In this document: piece after piece, positions 1 through 5,833 of the stretch
How the letters are laid out: every line of letters starts with the position of its first letter
Position numbering within the stretch: position 1 is the first letter of the stretch
Assembly: GCA_013314865.1 (NCBI GenBank)
Contig: JABUEV010000170.1
Coordinates: 1-5,833 of the forward strand
Origin: Bacteroidales bacterium
GTDB taxonomy: Bacteria > Bacteroidota > Bacteroidia > Bacteroidales > VadinHA17
DNA: 5,833 bases
Direction: 5' to 3'
The notes under the pieces: model-generated
Databases searched by the model: none
The model's input: only the letters and a program-made list of their open reading frames with translations
What the model was told of the DNA's origin: nothing
Program-made: the position numbers and the translations under genes

Positions 1-2
1 AA

Positions 3-701
3 AATCCTGATATAATATGCCTTCAGGAATTTTATCTTACGGGTTCTCCTGCCCAGAAATAAAAATCACTTAAGAATGCTCTTGGTGGTGACTACTTTTC
101 ACACCTTAAGGTCTTTGGCAGTGGCAAGAACAGATATTATGGCATAATAACCCTGAGTAAATACCCGATTTTAAGAAAGGGTGAAATAGTTCATCCAGGG
201 TCATCGAGTCTTTCGATATTCACTGATATTCTGATTGAAAAAGATACAGTCCGTATATTCAACAATCATCTCCAGTCGATCAAATTGCACAGGATGGAAC
301 GTTCGTTGATAAATGAACTTACTCTATCTGATGATGATCAGGAAGCGTTCGTTGAATTAAAGAACATCTCTTCAAGCATTAATAAAGCTTTCAGGGTAAG
401 GGCCGGGCAGGCTGAAACTCTTAAAATGCATATTGAAGACTCACCCTATCCTGTGATAGTTGCAGGGGATTTCAACGATACTCCTGTTTCCTACACATAC
501 AGAAAGGTTCGAAAGGGATTAAATGATGCTTTCGTAAGTTCAGGTTACGGAGCAGGTTTTACTTACAGGGGGAACTATCCTCCAAACAGGATTGATTATA
601 TCCTTTATGATGACTTCCTGAAAAGTGTATATTTTGAAATTATCAAAATACGTTATTCAGATCACTATCCTGTTATAGCAAACTTCAGAAAGAACAATTA
701 A
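3..701 (+). pseudogene. Endonuclease/exonuclease/phosphatase (EEP) family protein, 5'-truncated by the window and interrupted by an in-frame TAA
   Basis: The reading frame enters from outside the window. It encodes a recognisable EEP (DNase I/exonuclease III-like) metal-dependent phosphodiesterase fold. Visible family motifs, in order, are DIICLQEF with the metal-binding Glu (codon 27-29), NNHLQS (261-278), AGDFNDTP (462-485), RIDYIL (about 588-605) and SDHYP (657-671), the last holding the catalytic His. The same frame is interrupted by TAA at 60-62, 19 codons into the visible part, between the Glu motif and the next strand (KSLKNALGGDYF). Downstream, 212 codons are open with every motif intact. 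A TTG at 285 could open a shorter frame, but that start would remove the catalytic Glu and half the fold, so I reject it. The in-frame stop is either a recent nonsense mutation or a base error near a sequence end. The substrate cannot be told; Bacteroidota homologues that I recall are membrane-anchored proteins with extra N-terminal helices, which would lie outside this window. It is convergent with the PLP-enzyme gene and overlaps it by 4 bases. Confidence 0.8.
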
Positions 702-1642
702 AAAGGAAGTCTTCCCAGATCTACATTCCCACCGGAAAGTATTAGTCCGGTGTTTTTATTTCTGAAGAAATCGGGGTTTTCAATTACTGATGCCAATACT
801 GTTGCGGAGGAGGGTTCAATAATTATTTTCATCCTTTCCCACACAAGTCTCATGCTCTGAATAATTGACTCTTCACTTACGGTGAATATATCGTCGACAT
901 TTTTTCTTATTATGGCAAAAGTCAGTTCACTGAGGGAAGTAAGGAGTCCGTCGGCAATTGTTAAAGGATTAACAGAAGGTGTAAGGATTCCGCTTTTGAA
1001 TGATCTGAATGCGTCGTCGGCATTCCGTGGTTCTGCTCCTATTACTTTGATTTTTTTATTAATACCTTTAATTAATGTTGATGTCCCGCTCATTAATCCT
1101 CCGCCTCCAATCGGAGCAACCACAATATCCAGTGCGGGAACCTCCTGGAGAAGTTCCAGAGACGCCGTACCCTGCCCGCAGATGACATCGAAATTGTCAT
1201 AAGGATGTATGAGAGTTGCGCCCTCCCTGTCCATAATTATCCTGCATGTTTCCTCGCGTGCCTTAAGAGTTGGCTTGCAGAAAGTTATTTCTGCTCCATA
1301 ATCTTTCACAGCATTTTTCTTAACGCCGGGTGCTGTTTCAGGCATAACGATAAACGATTTTATCCCGTTCATTGAGGCAGCAAGGGCCAGTGCTGCAGCA
1401 TGGTTCCCTGATGAATGGGTAACTACTCCTTTTCTCTTCTGTTCCTGAGAAAGAGATAAAACCGCATTGGACGCACCTCTGAATTTGAAAGCTCCGACTT
1501 TCTGAAAATTTTCGCATTTGAAAAAAAGTCTGCAGTCAGTTATTTTATTCAGCTGGCGGGATGTCAGAACAGGAGTGCGGTGAATCAGATGGTTTATTCT
1601 TTCGTGCGCTTCTAATATATCGGCAGCATCGGGAAGTCTCAT
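698..1642 (-). CDS. PLP-dependent serine racemase / threonine dehydratase-like enzyme
   Basis: The 314-residue protein is a fold-type II PLP enzyme close to eukaryotic-type serine racemase and short catabolic threonine/serine ammonia-lyases. Visible landmarks: Schiff-base Lys53 in VGAFKFRG; HSSGNH (76-81), whose Ser78 matches the second acid/base Ser84 of mammalian serine racemase; the PLP-phosphate loop GGGG (179-182); Glu204, Ala208 and Asp210 in AEPRNADD, matching the divalent-metal site of serine racemase (Glu210, Ala214, Asp216); and Ser303 in LSGGNVD, expected to contact the pyridine nitrogen. There is no C-terminal ACT domain, so allosteric control by isoleucine, as in biosynthetic IlvA, is unlikely. 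Likely reactions are L/D-serine interconversion and/or dehydration of serine or threonine to pyruvate or 2-oxobutanoate; threo-3-hydroxyaspartate ammonia-lyase is an alternative in the same family. Sequence alone does not separate these. The ATG at 1640-1642 sits directly before the first conserved helix and has an A/T-rich leader without a Shine-Dalgarno sequence. No clear promoter is visible, so it may be read through from hppA, 148 bases upstream. Confidence 0.93.
   Translation of the reverse strand: MRLPDAADILEAHERINHLIHRTPVLTSRQLNKITDCRLFFKCENFQKVGAFKFRGASNAVLSLSQEQKRKGVVTHSSGNHAAALALAASMNGIKSFIVMPETAPGVKKNAVKDYGAEITFCKPTLKAREETCRIIMDREGATLIHPYDNFDVICGQGTASLELLQEVPALDIVVAPIGGGGLMSGTSTLIKGINKKIKVIGAEPRNADDAFRSFKSGILTPSVNPLTIADGLLTSLSELTFAIIRKNVDDIFTVSEESIIQSMRLVWERMKIIIEPSSATVLASVIENPDFFRNKNTGLILSGGNVDLGRLPF
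730..757 (+). terminator. Intrinsic terminator for the EEP gene, inside the convergent gene
   Basis: CACCGGA (730-736) and TCCGGTG (746-752) form a perfect 7-bp, GC-rich stem with a 9-base loop. TTTTT (753-757) and then ATTT follow on the plus strand. It begins 28 bases after the EEP stop codon, where a terminator would be expected. On the minus strand the hairpin has no U-tract, so it should act only on plus-strand transcripts. It lies within the last 20 codons of the convergent PLP-enzyme gene and covers its conserved SGG motif. Function is inferred from the fold. Confidence 0.6.
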
Positions 1643-1665
1643 AAATAGTAATTTTAACGAAATGA

Positions 1666-1775
1666 CAGAAGGCTGTCACAAAAACAACCATGTGATTTTG
1701 AATCTGTTTACCGCTGCGGAACGTGAGTCCGCTGGCCGGGTCTAATTTCACAAGTGTTATCGGGACAGCCTTCTG
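1666..1775. repeat. 110-bp element with 12-bp perfect inverted ends (MITE-like or IS remnant)
   Basis: CAGAAGGCTGTC (1666-1677) and its exact reverse complement GACAGCCTTCTG (1764-1775) bound an 86-base core. Similarity between the ends continues inward imperfectly, with a shared TGTGA at 1691-1695 and, inverted, at 1748-1752. The core holds a second hairpin, GCGGA (1716-1720) with TCCGC (1728-1732). Flanking pentamers AATGA (1661-1665) and AATTA (1776-1780) match at 4 of 5 bases, which could be a decayed target duplication. There is no room for a transposase. The element fills most of the gap between hppA and the PLP-enzyme gene. It could instead be a transcribed hairpin that ends or processes the hppA mRNA. 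Whether it is dispersed in the genome cannot be seen here. Confidence 0.55.
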
Positions 1776-1790
1776 AATTACCGGATAAAG

Positions 1791-4079
1791 TTAAAATATG
1801 CTCAAAGCCACAGTCAGTCCGGCCATCACTACTGATACCATTGACATAAGTTTTATCAGGATATTCAGTGACGGGCCGGAAGTATCCTTAAACGGGTCTC
1901 CCACTGTATCTCCGACAACTGCAGCCTTATGAGGTTCACTTTTCTTACCGCCGTAATTGCCTTTTTCAATGAATTTTTTCGCATTGTCCCACGCGCCTCC
2001 GGCGTTGTTAAGCATGCTGGCGAGAGTAAAACCGGCGGTCATGCCGCCAGCAAGAAGGCCAACCACACCTGGAACTCCAAAGATGATTCCGATTACCAGA
2101 GGAACTATAATTGCCATCAGTGAAGGAACCATCATTTCTCTCTGTGCTCCTGCAGTTGAGATTGCAACGCATCTTGCATAATCTGGTTTTCCTTTGCCTT
2201 CCATTATACCCGGTATTTCGCGGAACTGTCGTCTTACTTCTTCAACCATTCTGCCGGCAGCCCTTCCAACTGCTTTCATGCTCATTGCACAAAATGCAAA
2301 TGCCATCATGGCACCCACGAATACTCCACCGAGAAGTATTGGGTTAAACAGTGAAAGGTCATAGGCAGCGGCAAAGTCTTTCACTGTAGCTGTTGTGACG
2401 TTGACCGCAACCTGTCCTTCCTGAACTGAGGGCATTACTTTATTGTAAAACAGTGTATCCCCTATCTGTTTAAATCCTTCCGGGGATTTATCTATGAGGC
2501 GTCCGATCCAGAGTTTTACTTCTTCCATATAGGCTGCCATGAGGGCGAGTGCGGTAAGAGCTGCCGAGCCTATTGCAAAACCTTTACCCGTTGCTGCGGT
2601 GGTGTTACCAAGTGCATCGAGAGCATCGGTGCGTTCCCTCACTTCTTTTGGAAGTTCGGACATTTCAGCATTTCCGCCTGCATTGTCAGCTATAGGGCCA
2701 AAAGCATCAGTAGCGAGTGTAATACCAAGGGTTGAAAGCATTCCGACAGCTGCGAAACCTATACCATATACTCCCTTTGCAAAGTCGGTGAAGCCTCCGG
2801 CAAATCCAAATGCTGCAACAATTCCAACGACTATTGTGACGACCGGAACCCATGTGGAGAGCATACCTACTGCCATACCTTCAATAATGACAGTTGCCGG
2901 GCCCTGCTGAGCCTGTTTGGCAATGCCTTTGGTAGGTTTATAGCCGTCAGATGTAAAATATTCTGTCGATTGTCCTATTATTACTCCGGCTGCGAGACCT
3001 GCCACAACTGAGCCAAAGACTCCCCATGTAATCCAGCCTGCCATTGCAAGAAGGGCAAGAGCCACGAGAATAAGGACCGAACTTCCTCCTGTCCCTAGGA
3101 GAAGAGCATTAAGAAGGTTTTTTGCTGTGGCCGATTCTTTTGCTCTTACCATATATACCCCGACAATTGAAAGAAGTATGCCGACTGCTGATACGATCAT
3201 AGGAGCCAGAATGGATTTTATCTGCATGTCTGTAGTAAGCCCCGGTAAAGCTGCACCCAGGGCAGCAGTTGCAAGTATTGATCCGGCGTATGATTCGTAG
3301 AGGTCTGCTCCCATGCCGGCAACATCACCCACATTATCTCCGACGTTATCAGCTATTGTTGCCGGATTTCTCGGGTCGTCCTCAGGAATTCCTGCCTCAA
3401 CCTTGCCGACAAGGTCTGCACCCACGTCAGCTGCCTTTGTGAAAATGCCGCCGCCAACACGTGCGAAAAGTGCCTGCGTCGATGCACCCATACCGAAGGT
3501 AAGCATTGTTGCAGTTATTTCAATAAATTTCTGATGTTCAGTAGTACCCGGATGAACAAATGTCAGGCCAAGGAATTTTAACCCTGCTTCCATATGTTCA
3601 GGAGTAAATATCAGTCCGTTAAGCAGGAGAAACCACAATGCCACATCGAGAAGGCCGAATCCTACTACTACCAGACCCATTACAGCACCACTTCTAAGAG
3701 CAACTTTCAGTCCGCTGTTAAGTGATTTTGAGGCAGCCCAGGCAGTCCTGTTTGAAGCGTAAGTGGCCGTACGCATTCCCAGATAACCACATAAGCCTGA
3801 AAAGAAACCACCTGTCAGAAAGGCAATCGGTACAAACGGATTCTGAACTCCGAGGTAGGCAAGAATAGTAAGCAACACAACAAGAATCAGGAACACTTTA
3901 ATGACCACACTGTACTGTCTCCTCAGATAAGCCATAGCCCCCTCTCTTACATAGGCGGCAATCTCCTTCATTCTCTCAGTACCTTCTTCCTTAACCTTCA
4001 TACTCCTGTAAAAAATCCAGGCAAACAGCAGCGCAATAAGCGCTGAAACCGGAACAATCCAAAAAATACTACTAATCAT
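1791..4079 (-). CDS. hppA: K+-dependent membrane-bound pyrophosphatase, Na+- or Na+/H+-pumping type
   Basis: The 762-residue protein is a full-length membrane pyrophosphatase with about 16 transmembrane helices. It couples hydrolysis of cytoplasmic pyrophosphate to cation export. Signature blocks are complete: [11 protein letters not shown] (218-228), the DNVGDNVGD acidic motif (Asp244, 248, 252), [12 protein letters not shown] (458-469), [12 protein letters not shown] (691-702) and [14 protein letters not shown] (723-736). Ala495 and Gly498 in [10 protein letters not shown] place it with the K+-dependent class; K+-independent enzymes have Lys at the first of these positions. The gate glutamate on helix 6 is Glu262 in DLYESYAG, the location known from Na+-pumping enzymes rather than the plant H+-pump location. 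Thr89, Phe93 and Asp145 match by position three of the four residues that I recall for dual Na+/H+ pumps. A roughly 60-residue hydrophilic stretch at 517-577 separates two helices and looks long. The ATG at 4077-4079 is preceded by an A-rich leader without a Shine-Dalgarno sequence; the promoter lies at 4134-4164. Length and motifs show no damage. Confidence 0.97.
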   Translation of the reverse strand: MISSIFWIVPVSALIALLFAWIFYRSMKVKEEGTERMKEIAAYVREGAMAYLRRQYSVVIKVFLILVVLLTILAYLGVQNPFVPIAFLTGGFFSGLCGYLGMRTATYASNRTAWAASKSLNSGLKVALRSGAVMGLVVVGFGLLDVALWFLLLNGLIFTPEHMEAGLKFLGLTFVHPGTTEHQKFIEITATMLTFGMGASTQALFARVGGGIFTKAADVGADLVGKVEAGIPEDDPRNPATIADNVGDNVGDVAGMGADLYESYAGSILATAALGAALPGLTTDMQIKSILAPMIVSAVGILLSIVGVYMVRAKESATAKNLLNALLLGTGGSSVLILVALALLAMAGWITWGVFGSVVAGLAAGVIIGQSTEYFTSDGYKPTKGIAKQAQQGPATVIIEGMAVGMLSTWVPVVTIVVGIVAAFGFAGGFTDFAKGVYGIGFAAVGMLSTLGITLATDAFGPIADNAGGNAEMSELPKEVRERTDALDALGNTTAATGKGFAIGSAALTALALMAAYMEEVKLWIGRLIDKSPEGFKQIGDTLFYNKVMPSVQEGQVAVNVTTATVKDFAAAYDLSLFNPILLGGVFVGAMMAFAFCAMSMKAVGRAAGRMVEEVRRQFREIPGIMEGKGKPDYARCVAISTAGAQREMMVPSLMAIIVPLVIGIIFGVPGVVGLLAGGMTAGFTLASMLNNAGGAWDNAKKFIEKGNYGGKKSEPHKAAVVGDTVGDPFKDTSGPSLNILIKLMSMVSVVMAGLTVALSIF

Positions 4080-4133
4080 CTTATTTGTTTTTAATTTGAA
4101 TTAATCAGGTAAAACTTTATTTTTTTGACGGTA

Positions 4134-4164
4134 CAAAACTAAATTAGTTTTTTGTTTATGCAAA
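4134..4164 (-). promoter_or_regulatory. Bacteroidetes-type promoter of hppA
   Basis: Read on the minus strand, TTTG (4161-4164) is followed after 19 bases by TAGTTTTG (4134-4141), an exact match to the TAnnTTTG -7 element with the -33 TTTG at the known spacing of the Bacteroidetes primary sigma factor. Transcription would begin near 4127, giving a leader of about 50 bases before the hppA ATG. A 16-bp palindrome lies 19 bases upstream of the -33 element. Confidence 0.7.
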
Positions 4165-4183
4165 TGAAAAAAACATATTCTTG

Positions 4184-4202
4184 AAACCTGATCAGGTTTT
4201 TT
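4184..4202. terminator. Perfect 16-bp palindrome AAACCTGATCAGGTTT with flanking A and T runs
   Basis: AAACCTGA (4184-4191) is followed directly by TCAGGTTT (4192-4199). As RNA it would fold as a 6-bp stem with a GATC loop. On the plus strand a T6 run follows (4197-4202). On the minus strand an A-rich stretch precedes the stem and only TTT ends it. It lies about 100 bases after the stop of the 254-residue gene and just upstream of the hppA promoter. It may therefore end the upstream minus-strand transcript, or be an operator site for hppA. Similar AACCTG/CAGGTT palindromes are common terminators in Bacteroidota, as I recall. The U-tract fits the plus strand better, where no gene needs it. Confidence 0.4.
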
Positions 4203-4303
4203 CTCCCGGAAACTATCGGATAAAACAGGACAGTTCAGGTATTTTATTTTATTAGCAGAATACCAGCTAATGTAAACTGATCCTTCGGGCTTACCAGCAT
4301 TTT

Positions 4304-5068
4304 TTATATTGCCCTGAAGAATTCATAATTCATATCTTCCAGGTCTTTCATACTCGGATAGGGGTAATGCACAATTTCATCTTTTGCTCCCACATAGAAT
4401 CCGGTGTCAATAGTTCTGTAAAGCAATTCACCGGAGAAAATTCTCTGGACAGTCTTCATGTGCTTCTCATATTCTCCCCTCAGAATTTCAAGGCAATCGC
4501 GCAGGTGACCGATATTGGGATAAGGAAGATGTTCTGCGGATCCGTAAAGAGGATTTGTGGCCAGTTCGCCAAGCTTAAGTTCAACAAAGAAGAGTTTTGG
4601 CAGTGTTATCGGCTGTGACCCGTCTGTAAGACGCTTCAGGAAGGCGGAAGGAGGAAGATCGCTGGCTACATGCGGCGTTACCGGTGCAAGCTCCTGATAA
4701 AGGTGAAGAGCTCCTGCCTTTTCCCTGCTTTTGTCGTACACAGCTTTTTTAAGTTCCAGAACACATCCGTGATCGGTCGTAAGATAGAGGTTTTTTAGGG
4801 CTGACAGGGGTATCATTTCAAGTACCCTGTAAACAGAAAGGTAAACAGAACTTTTCGGGCTGCCGTCTTCCTTGGCCACACATCTTCTGTTCATGCTTTC
4901 AACATCAATAAGCTTTTCAATCTGCGGCAGGTCAACCTCGAAAAAGATTGTCTGTGCCTTGTTGCGCTTCTTTGTTCCTGTCGAAAGATACATTCCGAAT
5001 CCTTCAGGAGGAAGCATTGAGGCCACCAGTGCCTCAGGTGTACAGGTTAAATAAACGTACTTGCTCAT
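4304..5068 (-). CDS. Uncharacterised soluble protein with two internal repeat units
   Basis: I do not recognise this 254-residue protein. It has no signal peptide or membrane helix, so it should be cytoplasmic. It appears to contain an internal duplication. LPPEGF..L..G followed by FF at 42-43 (residues 19-43) recurs as LPPSAF..L..G followed by FF at 160-161 (138-161). Farther on, LYLTTDHG (94-101) recurs as LYRTIDTG (216-223). The offset of about 118-122 residues stays nearly constant, so two units of roughly 90 residues are joined by a linker near 109-137. No cluster of Cys/His or acidic residues suggests a metal site or a known catalytic motif. The ATG at 5066-5068 follows an A-rich leader (GAATAAA) and has a promoter 29 bases upstream. 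Even codon structure and a conserved-looking hydrophobic pattern support a real gene. It is divergent from ddh and upstream of hppA on the same strand, but separated from hppA by 224 bases and a promoter, so a shared function is not implied. Confidence 0.85.
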   Translation of the reverse strand: MSKYVYLTCTPEALVASMLPPEGFGMYLSTGTKKRNKAQTIFFEVDLPQIEKLIDVESMNRRCVAKEDGSPKSSVYLSVYRVLEMIPLSALKNLYLTTDHGCVLELKKAVYDKSREKAGALHLYQELAPVTPHVASDLPPSAFLKRLTDGSQPITLPKLFFVELKLGELATNPLYGSAEHLPYPNIGHLRDCLEILRGEYEKHMKTVQRIFSGELLYRTIDTGFYVGAKDEIVHYPYPSMKDLEDMNYEFFRAI

Positions 5069-5096
5069 TTTATTCAGGGTTTAATGATTCCTATAT

Positions 5097-5126
5097 CAAA
5101 TTTAAACTTCTTTTTCAGGTAGCAAA
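5097..5126 (-). promoter_or_regulatory. Bacteroidetes-type promoter of the 254-residue protein gene
   Basis: On the minus strand, TTTG (5123-5126) is followed after 18 bases by TAAATTTG (5097-5104), an exact TAnnTTTG match. Transcription would start near 5090, leaving a leader of about 20 bases before the ATG at 5068. The spacer is one base shorter than at hppA. Confidence 0.65.
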
Positions 5127-5141
5127 TAATTAATCAGACGA

Positions 5142-5164
5142 ATTGTTGAAACAATATAATTGTT
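5142..5164. promoter_or_regulatory. ATTGTT/AACAAT repeat cluster, possible operator
   Basis: ATTGTT (5142-5147), AACAAT (5150-5155) and ATTGTT (5159-5164) follow one another, separated by 2 and 3 bases. The first two form a palindrome with a 2-base spacer. The cluster lies 16 bases upstream of the -33 element of the 254-residue gene, in the region between divergent genes, where a regulator could act on either side. The surroundings are very A/T-rich, so chance is a real alternative. Confidence 0.3.
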
Positions 5165-5309
5165 AAGTTAATTATTTTTTTGGAAAAAGAAAAATGACAG
5201 CTTATTATACTGATTATTAAGTGTGTCCTTTACATTTATATTTTTTTAAAAACGGTAATACTGATCCGGATTTCTAATAAGAGAGCCCCAGGCTGACACT
5301 ATTTCATAT

Positions 5310-5339
5310 TTTGTATTATTTTCGCCGGCATTAGATTTA
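5310..5339 (+). promoter_or_regulatory. Candidate promoter of ddh
   Basis: TTTG (5310-5313) is followed after 18 bases by TAGATTTA (5332-5339), which matches TAnnTTTG except for the last base. Transcription would begin near 5346, about 12 bases before the ddh ATG. The match is weaker than for the two minus-strand promoters. No better plus-strand candidate was found between 5165 and 5357. Confidence 0.4.
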
Positions 5340-5357
5340 ATGTAAACACCAATTAAA

Positions 5358-5833
5358 ATGAACACATCAGGTAAAATAAAAGTTGGTATTGCAGGTTACG
5401 GCAACCTTGGTAAAGGAGTAGAACTTGCTATCACACAGAATTCTGATATAGAACTTATCGGGGTCTTTACGCGCAGGGATCCGGAAAAAGTAAAATCCTC
5501 ATCTCCGGTCTTTCACCTCACACAGGCTGAAAATTTCAGAGGTAAAATTGATGTTATGATCCTTTGCGGCGGTTCTGCCACGGATTTGCCTGAAATGGGT
5601 CCCATGCTGTCTGCTATCTTCAATACGGTTGACAGCTTTGACACGCATGCAAAAATACCTGAATATTTTACCAATATTGATAAAATTGCAAGAAGAAACA
5701 AGACATTAAGCCTGATCTCAACAGGCTGGGATCCCGGATTATTTTCACTGGCCCGGTTGTTGGGACAATGCGTTCTCCCTGAAGGAAAGGATTATACATT
5801 CTGGGGAAAAGGAGTCAGCCAGGGGCACTCCGA
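5358..5833 (+). CDS. ddh: meso-Diaminopimelate D-dehydrogenase, N-terminal half (cut by window end)
   Basis: This NADPH-dependent enzyme reductively aminates L-2-amino-6-oxopimelate (from tetrahydrodipicolinate) to meso-diaminopimelate in one step, supplying peptidoglycan and lysine and bypassing the succinylase, acetylase or aminotransferase routes. The 158 visible residues cover the Rossmann domain and the start of the substrate-binding domain. GIAGYGNLG (10-18) is the dinucleotide loop. TRR (38-40) would hold the NADPH 2'-phosphate. CGGSATD (70-76), NTVDSFDTHAKIP (89-101), STGWDPG (121-127) and FWGKGVSQGHS (148-158) are family signatures, with Asp92, Asp95 and Trp124 at substrate-pocket positions. 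The family is about 300-325 residues long, so roughly half is missing beyond the window; nothing suggests damage. An in-frame TAA at 5343-5345 and the first conserved strand at residue 7 fix the start at 5358-5360. The leader AATTAAA has no Shine-Dalgarno sequence. It is divergent from the 254-residue gene. Confidence 0.96.
   Translation, partial: MNTSGKIKVGIAGYGNLGKGVELAITQNSDIELIGVFTRRDPEKVKSSSPVFHLTQAENFRGKIDVMILCGGSATDLPEMGPMLSAIFNTVDSFDTHAKIPEYFTNIDKIARRNKTLSLISTGWDPGLFSLARLLGQCVLPEGKDYTFWGKGVSQGHS

Noticed and set aside
11..16. TATAAT resembling a sigma-70 -10 box
   Set aside because: It lies within EEP coding sequence, and the other promoters in this window follow the Bacteroidetes TAnnTTTG pattern.
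285..701. A separate 138-residue gene starting at TTG 285
   Set aside because: The frame is open back to 63 and continues the EEP fold, including NNHLQS at 261-278. Starting at 285 would discard the catalytic core.
882..1202. Plus-strand open frame of 106 codons
   Set aside because: It lies antisense to the conserved PLP-enzyme gene, has a low-complexity Pro/Ser/Ile-rich product and no promoter or family motif.
1545..1751. Minus-strand open frame of 68 codons across the repeat and the start of the PLP-enzyme gene
   Set aside because: Half is encoded by the palindromic element and half is an out-of-frame reading of a conserved gene; no plausible protein features.
2539..2910. Plus-strand open frame of 123 codons inside hppA
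   Set aside because: It is antisense to conserved hppA; its Ala/Ser/Pro-rich product reflects the Gly/Ala-rich membrane helices on the other strand.
4251..4271. ATTAGC/GCTAAT hairpin after the 254-residue gene
   Set aside because: It is a 6-bp A/T-rich stem with a 9-base loop and no T-run on the minus strand, too weak to call a terminator.
4367..4618. Plus-strand open frame of 83 codons within 4304-5068
   Set aside because: It is antisense to the longer minus-strand gene, which has a good promoter and start, and shows no recognisable motif.
5513..5701. Minus-strand open frame of 62 codons
   Set aside because: It is antisense to clearly conserved ddh coding sequence.

Overview
The window looks like an ordinary chromosomal segment of a member of the Bacteroidota, probably an anaerobic or facultative member of the Bacteroidales/Marinilabiliales type. 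The lineage is an inference from four things. None of the four visible starts has a Shine-Dalgarno sequence; they are preceded by A/T-rich leaders. Two upstream regions carry the Bacteroidetes-type promoter TTTG-N18/19-TAnnTTTG. The membrane pyrophosphatase is of the K+-dependent, Na+-type form. The meso-diaminopimelate dehydrogenase fits the same group. All four visible stop codons are TAA.

Layout: (1) 3-701, plus strand, the 3' part of an endonuclease/exonuclease/phosphatase (EEP) family gene that enters from outside the window and carries an in-frame TAA at 60-62. (2) 698-1642, minus strand, a PLP-dependent serine racemase/threonine dehydratase-like enzyme. It is convergent with the EEP gene and shares the TTAA in which both genes stop; a likely terminator for the EEP gene lies inside its coding sequence. 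(3) 1643-1790, an intergenic gap mostly filled by a 110-bp element with 12-bp perfect inverted ends (1666-1775), a candidate miniature transposable element. (4) 1791-4079, minus strand, hppA, a complete ion-pumping membrane pyrophosphatase with its own promoter at 4134-4164. (5) 4304-5068, minus strand, an unrecognised 254-residue soluble protein that seems to be built from two copies of one unit, with a promoter at 5097-5126. (6) 5069-5357, a divergent intergenic region with an ATTGTT/AACAAT repeat cluster and a weaker plus-strand promoter candidate. (7) 5358 to the window end, plus strand, the first half of ddh (meso-diaminopimelate D-dehydrogenase).

The genes do not form one pathway. HppA conserves energy from pyrophosphate as a Na+ and/or H+ gradient. 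Ddh makes meso-diaminopimelate for peptidoglycan and lysine in one reductive amination. The PLP enzyme acts on serine/threonine-type hydroxy amino acids. The EEP protein would be a phosphodiesterase or nuclease if intact. I see no defence system, CRISPR array, RNA gene or clear horizontally acquired island. The points most worth a second look are the two-unit unknown protein, the MITE-like element, the residues that suggest dual Na+/H+ pumping in HppA, and the interrupted EEP gene.
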